Shown here piece by piece: positions 1 to 6,570 of a stretch of 51,073 nt of DNA. This DNA is from Gp7-AA10 sp035636095 (GTDB lineage: Bacteria > Acidobacteriota > Thermoanaerobaculia > Gp7-AA8), in NCBI GenBank assembly GCA_035636095.1, contig DASPZU010000048.1:1-51073 (forward strand), given 5' to 3'. The notes under the pieces are model-generated. The model was not told the origin of the DNA. It saw only the letters and a program-made list of their open reading frames with translations, and ran no database searches. The translations under genes and the position numbers were made by a program. The number at the start of each line of letters is the position of its first letter. Position 1 is the first letter of the stretch.

Positions 1-388
1 GTTCGGGAGCCGCGCGAATATCGCCGCTCTGGCCGGGGCCGCCGCCGGTTTTGCCTACTACCTGGTGCAACGCGTCGAGGTCGAATACGCGCCGAGTGCG
101 GACGAGGAAAAGGGCATCAGCATGACGACGCGCAATCTCGCGCGGGTCGCGGCAGTGAAGAAAGCGCTGTCGACCGGATCCGATTCGGACATCGATCGCC
201 TCATCGCCGTTGCCGAGCGCGAGATCGTGCAGGGCGTGAACATCTGTCCGCCGGTCGATTACAAGCCGGAGCACTCCGATCGCTACTGCGTGCGTTGTGA
301 AGGCTTCGCCGAATGCACGGCGCGGCATCTGCGGCTGAATCGTCCCAAGCACGTAGAACCACGCACGGAGCCGGTACCGGAAGTGTAG
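1..388 (+). CDS. C-terminal part of an uncharacterised membrane-associated protein (5' end outside window)
   Basis: The reading frame is open from base 2 and ends at the TAG at 386-388, so only the last 128 residues are here. The first 20 residues are rich in Ala, Gly and aromatics (ALAGAAAGFAYYL) and look like the last transmembrane helix of a polytopic protein. A soluble charged tail follows, holding four cysteines in a C-x13-C-x2-C-x5-C arrangement that could bind a metal. The helix loosely resembles the last helix of rhomboid proteases, but the catalytic part lies outside the window, so I assign no function. An AT-rich inverted repeat follows directly and separates it from the convergent gene. 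Confidence 0.6.
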   Translation, partial: FGSRANIAALAGAAAGFAYYLVQRVEVEYAPSADEEKGISMTTRNLARVAAVKKALSTGSDSDIDRLIAVAEREIVQGVNICPPVDYKPEHSDRYCVRCEGFAECTARHLRLNRPKHVEPRTEPVPEV

Positions 389-474
389 GAAATTTCAAAT
401 TTCAAATGAAAAATTGAAAATTCTCCTCGGCAGCATTCTTCATTTTTCATTTGTAATTTGAAATTTGAAATTTC
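389..474. repeat. AT-rich inverted repeat built of TTTCAAA-type units
   Basis: The left arm starts GAAATTTCAAATTTCAAAT and the right arm ends with its exact complement (19 bp), around a spacer of about 18 bp (ctcctcggcagcattctt). The arms are near-tandem copies of TTTCAAA. It starts one base after the stop of the upstream gene and ends one base before the stop of the convergent gene, so it can form a long hairpin in either transcript and may end both. It is far more AT-rich than its surroundings and belongs to the class of oligomer-built hairpins seen elsewhere in this window. Confidence 0.85.
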
Positions 475-475
475 T

Positions 476-943
476 CTACGACTTCGGCGCACCTCCTCCT
501 CCCCCACCACCCGCACCACCCCCGCCCCCGCCCCGTCGTCTCCTACGAAATCGCCGCCGTCCTTTCGGGCGGTCGCCGTCAGGTCGCGGCGGATTCGGGG
601 CGGGTGTGGGGCGGGAGGGTGGCGGGGGCGGAGCGCCGGTCCCCGACTGGGCGTGCGGCCGCGCGCCGCGGCGGCGCCGGCGGCGTCCGCGTCCTGGCCG
701 CTCTTCCTGCTGCGGACGCTGCTGTCCTTGTTTCCGCTCCTGGCCGCGAGTCTCGGGACGCGGTGGTTTGCGCGCGCGACCGACCTTCTGCTCGAACTCC
801 TGAACTTTTCGGTGCATGAACTTCTGCGAGATCGCCTGCTGCTTGAGACCGATGGCGTCGTGGCCGCAGTACGGGCAGCGCCGCCATCCTTCGGGGTAGG
901 TCTTGTTGCAGGCAGAGCAGAGGATGCTCTTGGGCAGAGGCAT
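476..943 (-). CDS. Zinc-ribbon protein with long Arg/Gly/Pro low-complexity tail
   Basis: This 155-residue protein starts with a two-CxxC zinc ribbon (CSACNKTYPEGWRRCPYCG), then a short helical segment (about residues 30-55), then some 100 residues of Arg, Gly and Pro ending in runs of glycine. Basic RGG-like tails usually bind RNA or stay disordered; the function here is unknown. I chose the ATG at 943, which puts the ribbon seven residues from the N terminus; a GTG at 964 in the same frame would add seven residues. It is divergent from the PTPS-like gene with only about 30 bp between starts. The tail's strong composition bias makes the exact end of the functional protein hard to judge. Confidence 0.6.
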   Translation of the reverse strand: MPLPKSILCSACNKTYPEGWRRCPYCGHDAIGLKQQAISQKFMHRKVQEFEQKVGRARKPPRPETRGQERKQGQQRPQQEERPGRGRRRRRRGARPHAQSGTGAPPPPPSRPTPAPNPPRPDGDRPKGRRRFRRRRRGGGGGGAGGGGGGGAPKS

Positions 944-972
944 GAGCGGGGGCGCATTGTACACTTCACCGC

Positions 973-1539
973 GTGGATGCCAACCGGCGCAAAACTCTGC
1001 AGGCGCTGATCATGCTGGCCGAGGCCAGCAATCCGGCCGATTGCTGGGATGATGAGCGCGCCGAGAGGCTGCTGCGCTCGCAATCGAACCCGCAGGAGCT
1101 GCGCGAGCTGGGGATGAGCGAGGTCATGATCGAGCGCGTGTTCGGAGCGGTGCCGGGACACTTCAGCGTTCGCGTCGAGGCGCGCTTCGAGGCGGCGCAT
1201 TTTCTGCGCGAATACCGCGGCATCTCCGAGCCGCTGCACGGGCATTCATACAAGGTCGAAGCCGAGCTGGCCGGCGTCACCGGTGGCGTGGATTCGGATT
1301 CCATCGCGGTTGATTTCGTCAGTGCAAAACAAAAGCTGGAAACGCTTGCGAAAAAGCTGGACTACGGTTGCATCAACGAGGTGCCGCCATTCGATTCGAT
1401 GAATCCTTCCGCGGAGAACATCGCGCAGTGGTTCTATCGCGAGCTCTCCGAAGCGGTGGCCGGCGAGAACGCGCTCGTTCGCGCCATCACGATCTGGGAA
1501 GGGCCCTTCAACTCCGTCACTTTCCGGCCCAGCCTATGA
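973..1539 (+). CDS. 6-pyruvoyl-tetrahydropterin synthase / QueD-like protein lacking the usual catalytic Cys and His
   Basis: This is a T-fold enzyme relative (PTPS/QueD), 188 residues from the GTG start. The zinc histidines are present: H76 in FEAAHFL and H89/H91 in PLHGHSY. The C-terminal INEVPPFDSMNPSAENIA and IWEGP signatures also fit the family. Two catalytic positions differ: the Cys four residues before HGH is Ser85 (followed by Glu86), and the His of the usual LDH motif is Tyr131 (LDYG). A helical extension of about 65 residues precedes the core and is not usual in QueD. In-frame ATGs at 1012 and 1111 are alternative starts. The activity may be PTPS-III-like, altered or lost. Its stop overlaps the next start (ATGA), so it heads a coupled operon. 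Confidence 0.75.
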   Translation: MDANRRKTLQALIMLAEASNPADCWDDERAERLLRSQSNPQELRELGMSEVMIERVFGAVPGHFSVRVEARFEAAHFLREYRGISEPLHGHSYKVEAELAGVTGGVDSDSIAVDFVSAKQKLETLAKKLDYGCINEVPPFDSMNPSAENIAQWFYRELSEAVAGENALVRAITIWEGPFNSVTFRPSL

Positions 1540-2060
1540 ACAAGCTCCCGAATCACACCGCGCTCAAAGAGTGGGCGTCGGCGATCGCAGCTTTAGGCCG
1601 CGGCGACCAGGTGATTCTCATCCGCAAGGGGGGCATCGCCGATCCGAAGTTCGGCCTGGAGGCAACGCGCTTCTACCTCTTCCCCACCAACTTTCACGAG
1701 GGTGGAGCGCCGCCGCCCCCGGCGGCGACCGTCCCCATCACCCACTGGTGCGAGGCCGTCCGCACCTGGGAAGTCCGCGATCACGATGCGCTGCTCCGTC
1801 TTCAGCCGTTCGTGATTTTCGATCGCGCGACGCTCGAAACGCGATATCGATTCCGGCCCGACCAGGCGATCCACGTGATCGCCGTTCGTACTTTCGCGCT
1901 TCCGGGTCCTGCCACGATCACGATGACCGATCGGTACGAGGGCTGCCGCTCCTGGGTCAGCCTCGACCAGGAAATCGACATCGACGCGTCGCGGCCGGTG
2001 CTGAATGAGACGCAGTTGCGTTCAAAGATCGACGCGGTGGCGACAGCTCTCTCGAGATGA
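1536..2060 (+). CDS. DUF1802 family protein
   Basis: A 174-residue soluble protein. The N-terminal half has the pattern I associate with DUF1802: an ALKEWA start, QVILIRKGGI, then FYLFPTNFHE. The function of the family is unknown. The ATG overlaps the stop of the PTPS-like gene and the TGA overlaps the start of the J-domain gene, so the three are probably translationally coupled. After FHE comes an insert reading GGAPPPPAATVP. Its DNA resembles one half of the in-frame quasi-palindromic element found in three other places in this window, and it is read in the same frame. Confidence 0.75.
   Translation: MNKLPNHTALKEWASAIAALGRGDQVILIRKGGIADPKFGLEATRFYLFPTNFHEGGAPPPPAATVPITHWCEAVRTWEVRDHDALLRLQPFVIFDRATLETRYRFRPDQAIHVIAVRTFALPGPATITMTDRYEGCRSWVSLDQEIDIDASRPVLNETQLRSKIDAVATALSR
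1702..1729 (+). repeat. Degenerate half copy of the in-frame GTGGAGCGCC element
   Basis: The left arm GTGGAGCGCC is intact and is followed by a GC-rich hairpin (GCCGCC / GGCGGC), but the right arm is missing. It encodes GGAPPPPAA inside the DUF1802 gene, the same frame and nearly the same peptide as the complete copies at 5452, 38278 and 38686. It could be an eroded copy or a chance Pro/Ala-rich loop. Confidence 0.4.
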
Positions 2061-2788
2061 TTCTGATCATCCTCATGCTCGCGACCGGCGTCGCGATTGC
2101 GCTTGCGGTCATGGTCGGCATTGCGGCGATCGAACGGAGCGCGGAACCGATTCCGATCGCAACATCCGCTCCCGACCGCAACCGCATCGGCGCGTCCGTC
2201 CTGTTCCAGCTTTTGCTGGCAGGCGGATCGCAGCCGGATGAAGCGTTGAGTGAATTACGCCGAGTGGGCGTCGTGGCTCCGGTCACTGCCGGAATCGACA
2301 TCGCGAGTTGGAGTGAGCGCTACGCGCACGCTGCGCCGGAAGAGCAACGGACCTGGCTTCTCGAAACAGCGGTCAAGCTGATCGCGGCGCCCGCCCGCCC
2401 CGTTCCGTTACGGCAGTACGCCGCCCTTCTCGATCTCAGTTTCTCCCTCGGATTTCAGACAGACGCGCTCGCGAAACTCCGCGAGCAATACGGCTTCGAC
2501 TACATCGATCATGCCAAGGACGCTCGACCGCGCGAAGCGGATCGTGGCGGTGGCGCGATGCCTCTGTTCGTTCGCGGCGCGACCGACACCACCTCCCTGC
2601 TGAAAATCCTCGGCCTCGAAGGCCATGCCGACCGGCACGCCATCATCGCTGCCTATCGGCGGCTGGCGGCGCAGCACCATCCCGACAAGGTCTACAGCCA
2701 GTCGGCGGAAGTCCAGTCCGACGCCGCCGCGCGCTTCATCGAGATCACCCGCGCCTACGAGGCTCTGATGGCCATTTACCGGGATTGA
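2057..2788 (+). CDS. Membrane-anchored protein with C-terminal J domain (DjlA-like layout)
   Basis: 243 residues. Residues 1-23 are a hydrophobic anchor, residues about 50-160 are a helical region comparable to the TerB-like part of DjlA proteins, and residues about 178-240 are a J domain with the HPD tripeptide (QHHPDK) between helices II and III. The J domain would recruit and stimulate a DnaK-type Hsp70 near the inner membrane. The start overlaps the DUF1802 stop (ATGA). No Gly/Phe or zinc region is present, so it is not a general DnaJ. The TerB assignment is by layout only. Confidence 0.75.
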   Translation: MILIILMLATGVAIALAVMVGIAAIERSAEPIPIATSAPDRNRIGASVLFQLLLAGGSQPDEALSELRRVGVVAPVTAGIDIASWSERYAHAAPEEQRTWLLETAVKLIAAPARPVPLRQYAALLDLSFSLGFQTDALAKLREQYGFDYIDHAKDARPREADRGGGAMPLFVRGATDTTSLLKILGLEGHADRHAIIAAYRRLAAQHHPDKVYSQSAEVQSDAAARFIEITRAYEALMAIYRD

Positions 2789-2819
2789 TTAGCCGCTTGG
2801 GGCGTGATACTATCGCCGT

Positions 2820-2846
2820 GGGAATTTGAGCTGTTAACAAGCTGTT
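2820..2846 (+). promoter_or_regulatory. SigR-type ECF promoter (GGGAAT-N18-GTT)
   Basis: GGGAAT at 2820-2825 is followed after exactly 18 bases by GTT at 2844-2846, which is the published consensus for Streptomyces SigR / Mycobacterium SigH regulons. It lies in the 343-base gap before a SigR-like sigma gene, so it is the expected autoregulatory promoter. Transcription would start near 2853 and leave a leader of about 280 nt. I see no open frame or clear terminator in that leader. Confidence 0.7.
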
Positions 2847-3131
2847 CACAATCGGTTTGCCAGCGATTTCCCTCCGTAAACCGTAGTTAAACCAGTAGAG
2901 ACAATCATTTGAGGACGTTGTGTCCGGAGTGAGTGACGCCGGCACAGCACGCGATTCGGCGACGCAAGAGGGTTCAACGCTTTGCCATTGCGGGCCGTAA
3001 CATCAAGAACAGCAGAGAGATCAACAGAGCCGCGTCGAAAAAATTGAGGGTGCAGTAACTAATTTATTTGGTTCTGCATCTAATGAGGAAGCGGCACAAG
3101 TTAAGCATTTTTCGATCGTCCGGGAGAGCCA

Positions 3132-3899
3132 ATGAAGAGCGCGGAAGCGTACGAGCACGAGCAGGGATGGGACTTTGAGAAGGCAGCCATGCCTTACGTG
3201 GACTCCCTCTACAACACTGCTTATCGCATGACGCGGAACTCCGAAGATGCGGAGGACCTCGTTCAGGAGACCTATCTCAAGGCATACAAGTATTACGACA
3301 AGTTCGAGGAAGGCACGAACTTCAAGGCGTGGCTCTTCAAGATCATGAAGAACACGTTCATCAACAACTATCGGAAGAAGAAGCTCACGCCTCACAAGAT
3401 CGACTTCTCGGAAATCGAAGAGTCGTACGAGCGCGTGATTCAGAAGAACGCGCCCGACCTGATCAAGGACCCCGAGAGCGAAATCTTCCAGGACATGATG
3501 GACGAGGACGTGAAGCGCGCCCTCGATTCGCTGCCCCACGACTACAAGATGGTGGTGCTGCTCGCCGATATCGAAGGCTTCTCCTACAAGGAGATCGCCG
3601 AAATCCTCGACTGCCCCGTCGGAACGGTGATGTCGCGCCTGTACCGCGGACGCAAGATGCTCGAGCGCACGCTGCTGGAGTACGCGCGCAAGTACGGTTA
3701 CATCCGCGGCCAGGCCGAGCCTGCCAAGATGCGCTCGCGCAAGGACGAGGAGAAGGGCCGCAAGAAGAAGGAGCAGCCCGAAGAAGAGACCGAGGTACAG
3801 GAGCCGGAGGAGAATGAAGAGGAAGTTCTCTTCTCCGACGACGAAGACCTCGATCTGGAGCTCGAAGACGAGGACAACGAGGAATTCAATATCGAGTAA
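3132..3899 (+). CDS. SigR/SigH-type ECF RNA polymerase sigma factor with acidic C-terminal tail
   Basis: A 255-residue ECF sigma factor. The sigma-2 domain spans about residues 18-90 (NSEDAEDLVQETYLKAYKY, then GTNFKAWLFKIMKNTFINNY, close to the SigR/SigH signature). The sigma-4 domain spans about 125-185, with the helix-turn-helix around FSYKEIAEILDCPVGTVMSR. After residue 190 comes a basic then strongly acidic tail of about 65 residues that is absent from standard SigR. It is followed 18 bases later by an RsrA-like anti-sigma gene and preceded by a consensus SigR promoter, which points to thiol or oxidative stress control with positive autoregulation. The start is the ATG behind GGGAG. Confidence 0.88.
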   Translation: MKSAEAYEHEQGWDFEKAAMPYVDSLYNTAYRMTRNSEDAEDLVQETYLKAYKYYDKFEEGTNFKAWLFKIMKNTFINNYRKKKLTPHKIDFSEIEESYERVIQKNAPDLIKDPESEIFQDMMDEDVKRALDSLPHDYKMVVLLADIEGFSYKEIAEILDCPVGTVMSRLYRGRKMLERTLLEYARKYGYIRGQAEPAKMRSRKDEEKGRKKKEQPEEETEVQEPEENEEEVLFSDDEDLDLELEDEDNEEFNIE

Positions 3900-3917
3900 G
3901 CGAGTTGCAAACGCGTG

Positions 3918-4148
3918 ATGATCTGCGACGAAGTCAAACGCGTTGCTTACTTTTTTCTCGACGGCACCCTCGGTCAGAACAAATGCGTAGAAGTCAGCAA
4001 GCACCTCGGGCTTTGTCCGGAGTGTGAGGCGCGCACGACCATCCATCGTCGCATCAGAATTTTCCTGCAGAAGCGTCTGGCACGCCTCACCGCTCCCAAG
4101 CGACTCAGGCAGCGCCTAACACGCTCCCTTCGCGCCTTCGCGGATTAG
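3918..4148 (+). CDS. RsrA-like zinc-containing (ZAS) anti-sigma factor
   Basis: A 76-residue protein with the zinc anti-sigma motif HLGLCPEC. Counting from this ATG, the ligands are Cys3, His29, Cys33 and Cys36. The spacings 26-4-3 equal those of RsrA of Streptomyces (Cys11, His37, Cys41, Cys44), and Cys23 matches RsrA Cys31. In RsrA these thiols form disulfides on oxidation, lose zinc and free SigR. A basic C-terminal tail follows the motif. A GTG one codon upstream (3915) is a possible start. Its place directly after the sigma gene identifies the partner. Confidence 0.85.
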   Translation: MICDEVKRVAYFFLDGTLGQNKCVEVSKHLGLCPECEARTTIHRRIRIFLQKRLARLTAPKRLRQRLTRSLRAFAD

Positions 4149-4171
4149 CACATACAATCCGTTTTTCGCGC

Positions 4172-4753
4172 GTGGACGACCGCGACAAGCTGATCCTGGT
4201 CTCCTCGAATCCCAACAAGGCGATCGAGGCCGAGCGCATCCTCGGAATGCCGCTCGTGCGTGCCTCCATCGCGCTGCCCGAGATTCAGGCGGCAGACGTC
4301 AAGGACATCACGCGCTACAAACTCGAAGTTGCCCGCTCCAAAGGCTACAACCGCCTGGTGGTCGAGGATGTCTCCCTCGGATTCGACGAGCTCGGCAACT
4401 TCCCCGGGCCTTACGTCAAATGGCTCCTCGAAGCGGCGGGCGGAAAGGGATTAGCGGCGATGGCATACGCACTCACAAATCCGGCTGCCAAAGCGGAGTG
4501 CTGCGTCGGCTATTGGGACGGAGCCGAGGCGCATGTGTTCTGCGGCGAATGCGCGGGCGAGGTTCTGGTGCAGCCACGCGGTGAACAACATTTCGGATGG
4601 GACGCCTGGTTTCAGCCCCGCGGATCCACAAAGACGTTTGCTGAAATGACGCCTGATGAGAAAGATCGCCTCTCCCACCGCGGCCATGCCTATCGCCAGC
4701 TGGCGGAACACCTGAAGAGCGAACAGAGTGCCCGTTCCGCCGGACGACGCTGA
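4172..4753 (+). CDS. rdgB: Non-canonical purine NTP pyrophosphatase (ITPase, Ham1/RdgB family)
   Basis: 193 residues with the main family motifs: SSNPNK at the N terminus (nucleotide phosphates), VEDVSLGFDELGNFPGPYV, FGWDAWFQP, and SHRGHA near the C terminus. The enzyme hydrolyses dITP, ITP and XTP to monophosphates and keeps deaminated purines out of nucleic acids. The start is a GTG 23 bases after the anti-sigma stop, so it may be co-transcribed with the redox sigma operon, which would fit protection against oxidised nucleotides (inference). Confidence 0.85.
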   Translation: MDDRDKLILVSSNPNKAIEAERILGMPLVRASIALPEIQAADVKDITRYKLEVARSKGYNRLVVEDVSLGFDELGNFPGPYVKWLLEAAGGKGLAAMAYALTNPAAKAECCVGYWDGAEAHVFCGECAGEVLVQPRGEQHFGWDAWFQPRGSTKTFAEMTPDEKDRLSHRGHAYRQLAEHLKSEQSARSAGRR

Positions 4754-4804
4754 GTCCCAGCGAGGACGCTCCTAAAACGTCCTGCCGAATCCATCCGTAC
4801 AAAT

Positions 4805-4905
4805 TGCTGGAAGTGAGCGACTTGCGCGCTGGCACCATTGGCAGGGGCTTTGAAAACCATTACGGTAAGCCGGTGACTCCGGCCCGCAGTCAGAAAGGAC
4901 GCCCT
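4805..4905 (+). promoter_or_regulatory. Possible structured leader of the small downstream gene
   Basis: The 100 bases before the small gene at 4906 contain a perfect hairpin GCCGG-TGACT-CCGGC (4869-4883) and end in AAAGGA, a plausible ribosome site eight bases before the ATG. The stretch around the hairpin superficially resembles the GCCGGTG..TCCGGC core of cobalamin riboswitches, but the rest of that fold, including the B12 box, is absent. The frame is also open here from a TTG at 4804, so it could instead be coding. Confidence 0.2.
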
Positions 4906-5073
4906 ATGTGGATTTACGACGGTGAACAATGGATCGAAGAGGGCGTGATCGATAACGAATCCAAACGTGATCGAACGCCCAAGCCTGAGGAAATGCAAGT
5001 GCCGGAGCTGCAGGTCGTCGAGATCGTGCCGGTGCCCGCGAAGCCGAATTACGTTCCTTTCCCGCTGCCTTAA
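4906..5073 (+). CDS. Small uncharacterised protein (55 residues)
   Basis: It begins MWIYDGEQWIEEG, is acidic in the middle and ends in a Pro/Val-rich strand (VPVPAKPNYVPFPLP). I do not recognise the family. I chose the ATG at 4906 because AAAGGA lies at a good distance upstream; the frame stays open to a TTG at 4804, which would give 89 residues. A strong intrinsic terminator follows 24 bases after the stop, which supports a real transcript ending here. Confidence 0.5.
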   Translation: MWIYDGEQWIEEGVIDNESKRDRTPKPEEMQVPELQVVEIVPVPAKPNYVPFPLP

Positions 5074-5096
5074 AACTGAATCGACCGCACACAACC

Positions 5097-5122
5097 AGCC
5101 GCGCGGAAACGCGCGGCTTTTT
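5097..5122. terminator. Intrinsic terminator between convergent genes
   Basis: A 9-bp perfect stem (AGCCGCGCG / CGCGCGGCT) capped by a GAAA tetraloop is followed by TTTTT on the plus strand. It ends transcription of the small gene at 4906. The last T lies next to the stop of the minus-strand UPF0158 gene. On the minus strand the hairpin has only a weak T run, so termination there is less sure. Confidence 0.85.
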
Positions 5123-5604
5123 CATTTCACGCCGTTTTCGCGCAACCACTTTTCGATCGCGGCGATGGCGCGATCGTTCCGAAAATTGTACCAGGCGCGT
5201 TCGACCGCGCGATCGCGTGCGATCTCGGCACGGAAATCGCCGGATCGGAGTCTCGCTCGCGTGCCGCTATCCTCCTGCGCTTCGATGAAGGCCTGTCGAT
5301 CGGCAGCTTCTGATTGCGACGGGATTCGCCGGTAACGCCCGCCGGTCAAAGCATCGCCCGTATCGATCACCTCTCCGGTTTCGATGTCGAGGTAGTGGAC
5401 CATCTGACCCGAACCATCGAGATAGGCGACCGTGAGGCCATCGATGTCGATGTGGAGCGCCGGCGACCTCGCCGGCGAGGCGGCCGCCGGGGTTGGCGGC
5501 GCTCCACCCCATGCATTCTTCGCGAGAAACTCGCGCTCCTTCTCCTCGCGGCGGCGGCTCCATCCGCGAATGGCCAGGCGGATCTTCTGCATCAGGGTGG
5601 GCAT
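5122..5604 (-). CDS. UPF0158 family protein carrying an in-frame palindromic insert
   Basis: A 160-residue soluble protein with the UPF0158 pattern: HYLDIETGEVID, then GRYRRIPSQSE, and a C-terminal RNDRAIAAIEKWLRENG. The family has no known function. Residues about 32-51 (GGAPPTPAAASPARSPALH) are encoded by a 56-bp quasi-palindromic element and separate a basic N-terminal helix from the conserved domain. The insert keeps the frame and introduces no stop. The gene is divergent from murQ, with an inverted repeat in the gap. Confidence 0.7.
   Translation of the reverse strand: MPTLMQKIRLAIRGWSRRREEKEREFLAKNAWGGAPPTPAAASPARSPALHIDIDGLTVAYLDGSGQMVHYLDIETGEVIDTGDALTGGRYRRIPSQSEAADRQAFIEAQEDSGTRARLRSGDFRAEIARDRAVERAWYNFRNDRAIAAIEKWLRENGVK
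5452..5507 (-). repeat. In-frame quasi-palindromic element, copy A (56 bp)
   Basis: Outer arms GTGGAGCGCC and GGCGCTCCAC pair over 10 bp and enclose two inner hairpins (CCGGCGA/TCGCCGG and GCCGCC/GGCGGC), giving a three-way-junction fold. It lies inside the UPF0158 gene and is translated as GAPPTPAAASPARSPAL. The same design occurs at 38278-38328 and 38686-38739. I see no target-site duplication. Confidence 0.8.
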
Positions 5605-5610
5605 GTGTAA

Positions 5611-5680
5611 ATCCTGAGCGAAGCGAAGGATCCGCCCCGCAAGTGCGCGGAGGATCCTTCGCCGCTGCGCGGCTCAGGAT
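5611..5680. repeat. REP-like inverted repeat upstream of murQ
   Basis: The outer arms ATCCTGAGC and GCTCAGGAT, and the inner arms GCGAAGGATCC and GGATCCTTCGC, form an interrupted hairpin in the gap between the UPF0158 start and murQ. Its unit (CCTGAGCGAAGCGAAGGATCC) reads like a dispersed repeat. It occupies the place where the divergent promoters should be. Confidence 0.7.
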
Positions 5681-5703
5681 GTGGATGATATATCGTGCAG
5701 ACT

Positions 5704-6570
5704 ATGAGTCAGGACCGGCTCGACGCCAGTCTCGACATCGACCGGCGTTCGACTCTCGAAATCATCCGCATCATCCAGCAGCAGGACGCGCTCGTTGCGC
5801 CGGCAGTGGCCGCAGAGGGGGAGCGCATCGCACAGGCGGTCGAGGAGATCGCGAACCGGATGTCGCACGGCGGTCGGATGTTCTACGTCGGCGCCGGTAC
5901 GAGCGGGCGGATCGCCATGCTCGACGCCGCTGAGCTGCCGCCGACATTCGGAATCGATGCATCGCTCGTTCGCGTGCTGATGGCAGGAGGCGAGCGCGCG
6001 TATTTCGCGGCGGTCGAAGGCGCAGAAGACGATGAAGATGCCGCGATTGCGGCTGTCGAACGCGATGTCGTTGCCGATGATGCCGTGGTGGGCATTGCTG
6101 CGTCCGGTAGCACGCCGTACACCGTCGCGGCGATCCGCAAAGCGAACATGATCGGAGCGCTGACCGTCGGGATCGCTTCGGTCGCGAACTCGCCCCTGGC
6201 ACAGGACGCCGACATCGCGATCGTCTCCGAGACCGGTCCGGAAGTGATCATGGGATCGTCGCGAATGAAGGCCGGCACCGCGCAGAAGTTGATCCTCAAC
6301 GCCATCTCGACCGCAGTGATGATCAAACTCGGACACGTCTATTCGAATCTGATGATCGACATGCCGGCCACCAACGAAAAACTCCGCAGTCGCGCCGTGC
6401 GCATGGTCGAGCTGGCTGCGAACGTCACACGGCCGGTGGCGGTGCAGGCACTGCGCGACGCTGCTGGAAACGTGAAGCTCGCGACGGTAATCGCGAGGAA
6501 GCGTGTCGCGATTGATGAAGCGCGGAAAATGCTGGAAGGCCGGAAACTCCGCGAGGTGCTGGAGGCGTGA
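5704..6570 (+). CDS. murQ: N-acetylmuramic acid 6-phosphate etherase
   Basis: 288 residues of the SIS-fold MurQ family. Diagnostic segments are FYVGAGTSGRIAMLDAAELPP near residue 60, IAASGSTPYTV near 135, and ETGPEVIMGSSRMKAGTAQK near 177. It cleaves the lactyl ether of MurNAc-6-phosphate to GlcNAc-6-phosphate and D-lactate in the cytoplasm. It is the first gene of a four-gene cell-wall sugar recycling operon and its product feeds NagA. A GTG at 5695 would add three residues; I prefer the ATG at 5704. Confidence 0.93.
   Translation: MSQDRLDASLDIDRRSTLEIIRIIQQQDALVAPAVAAEGERIAQAVEEIANRMSHGGRMFYVGAGTSGRIAMLDAAELPPTFGIDASLVRVLMAGGERAYFAAVEGAEDDEDAAIAAVERDVVADDAVVGIAASGSTPYTVAAIRKANMIGALTVGIASVANSPLAQDADIAIVSETGPEVIMGSSRMKAGTAQKLILNAISTAVMIKLGHVYSNLMIDMPATNEKLRSRAVRMVELAANVTRPVAVQALRDAAGNVKLATVIARKRVAIDEARKMLEGRKLREVLEA

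Noticed and set aside
600..700. Further copy of the GTGGAGCGCC palindromic element
   Set aside because: GC-rich words similar to the element occur here, but there is no paired outer arm and the region is an Arg/Pro-rich low-complexity tail.
3021..4046. 341-residue open frame opposite the sigma factor gene
   Set aside because: It is the antisense of a strongly biased coding sequence (Leu/Val from Glu/Lys codons) and covers the clear sigma and anti-sigma genes.
4861..4905. Cobalamin riboswitch before the small gene
   Set aside because: Only a short GCCGGTG..TCCGGC similarity; the B12 box and the remaining helices are missing, and the downstream gene has no link to cobalamin.
5452..5507. Target-site duplication around the palindromic elements
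   Set aside because: The bases flanking the three complete copies show no direct repeat, so I do not claim a transposase-type insertion.
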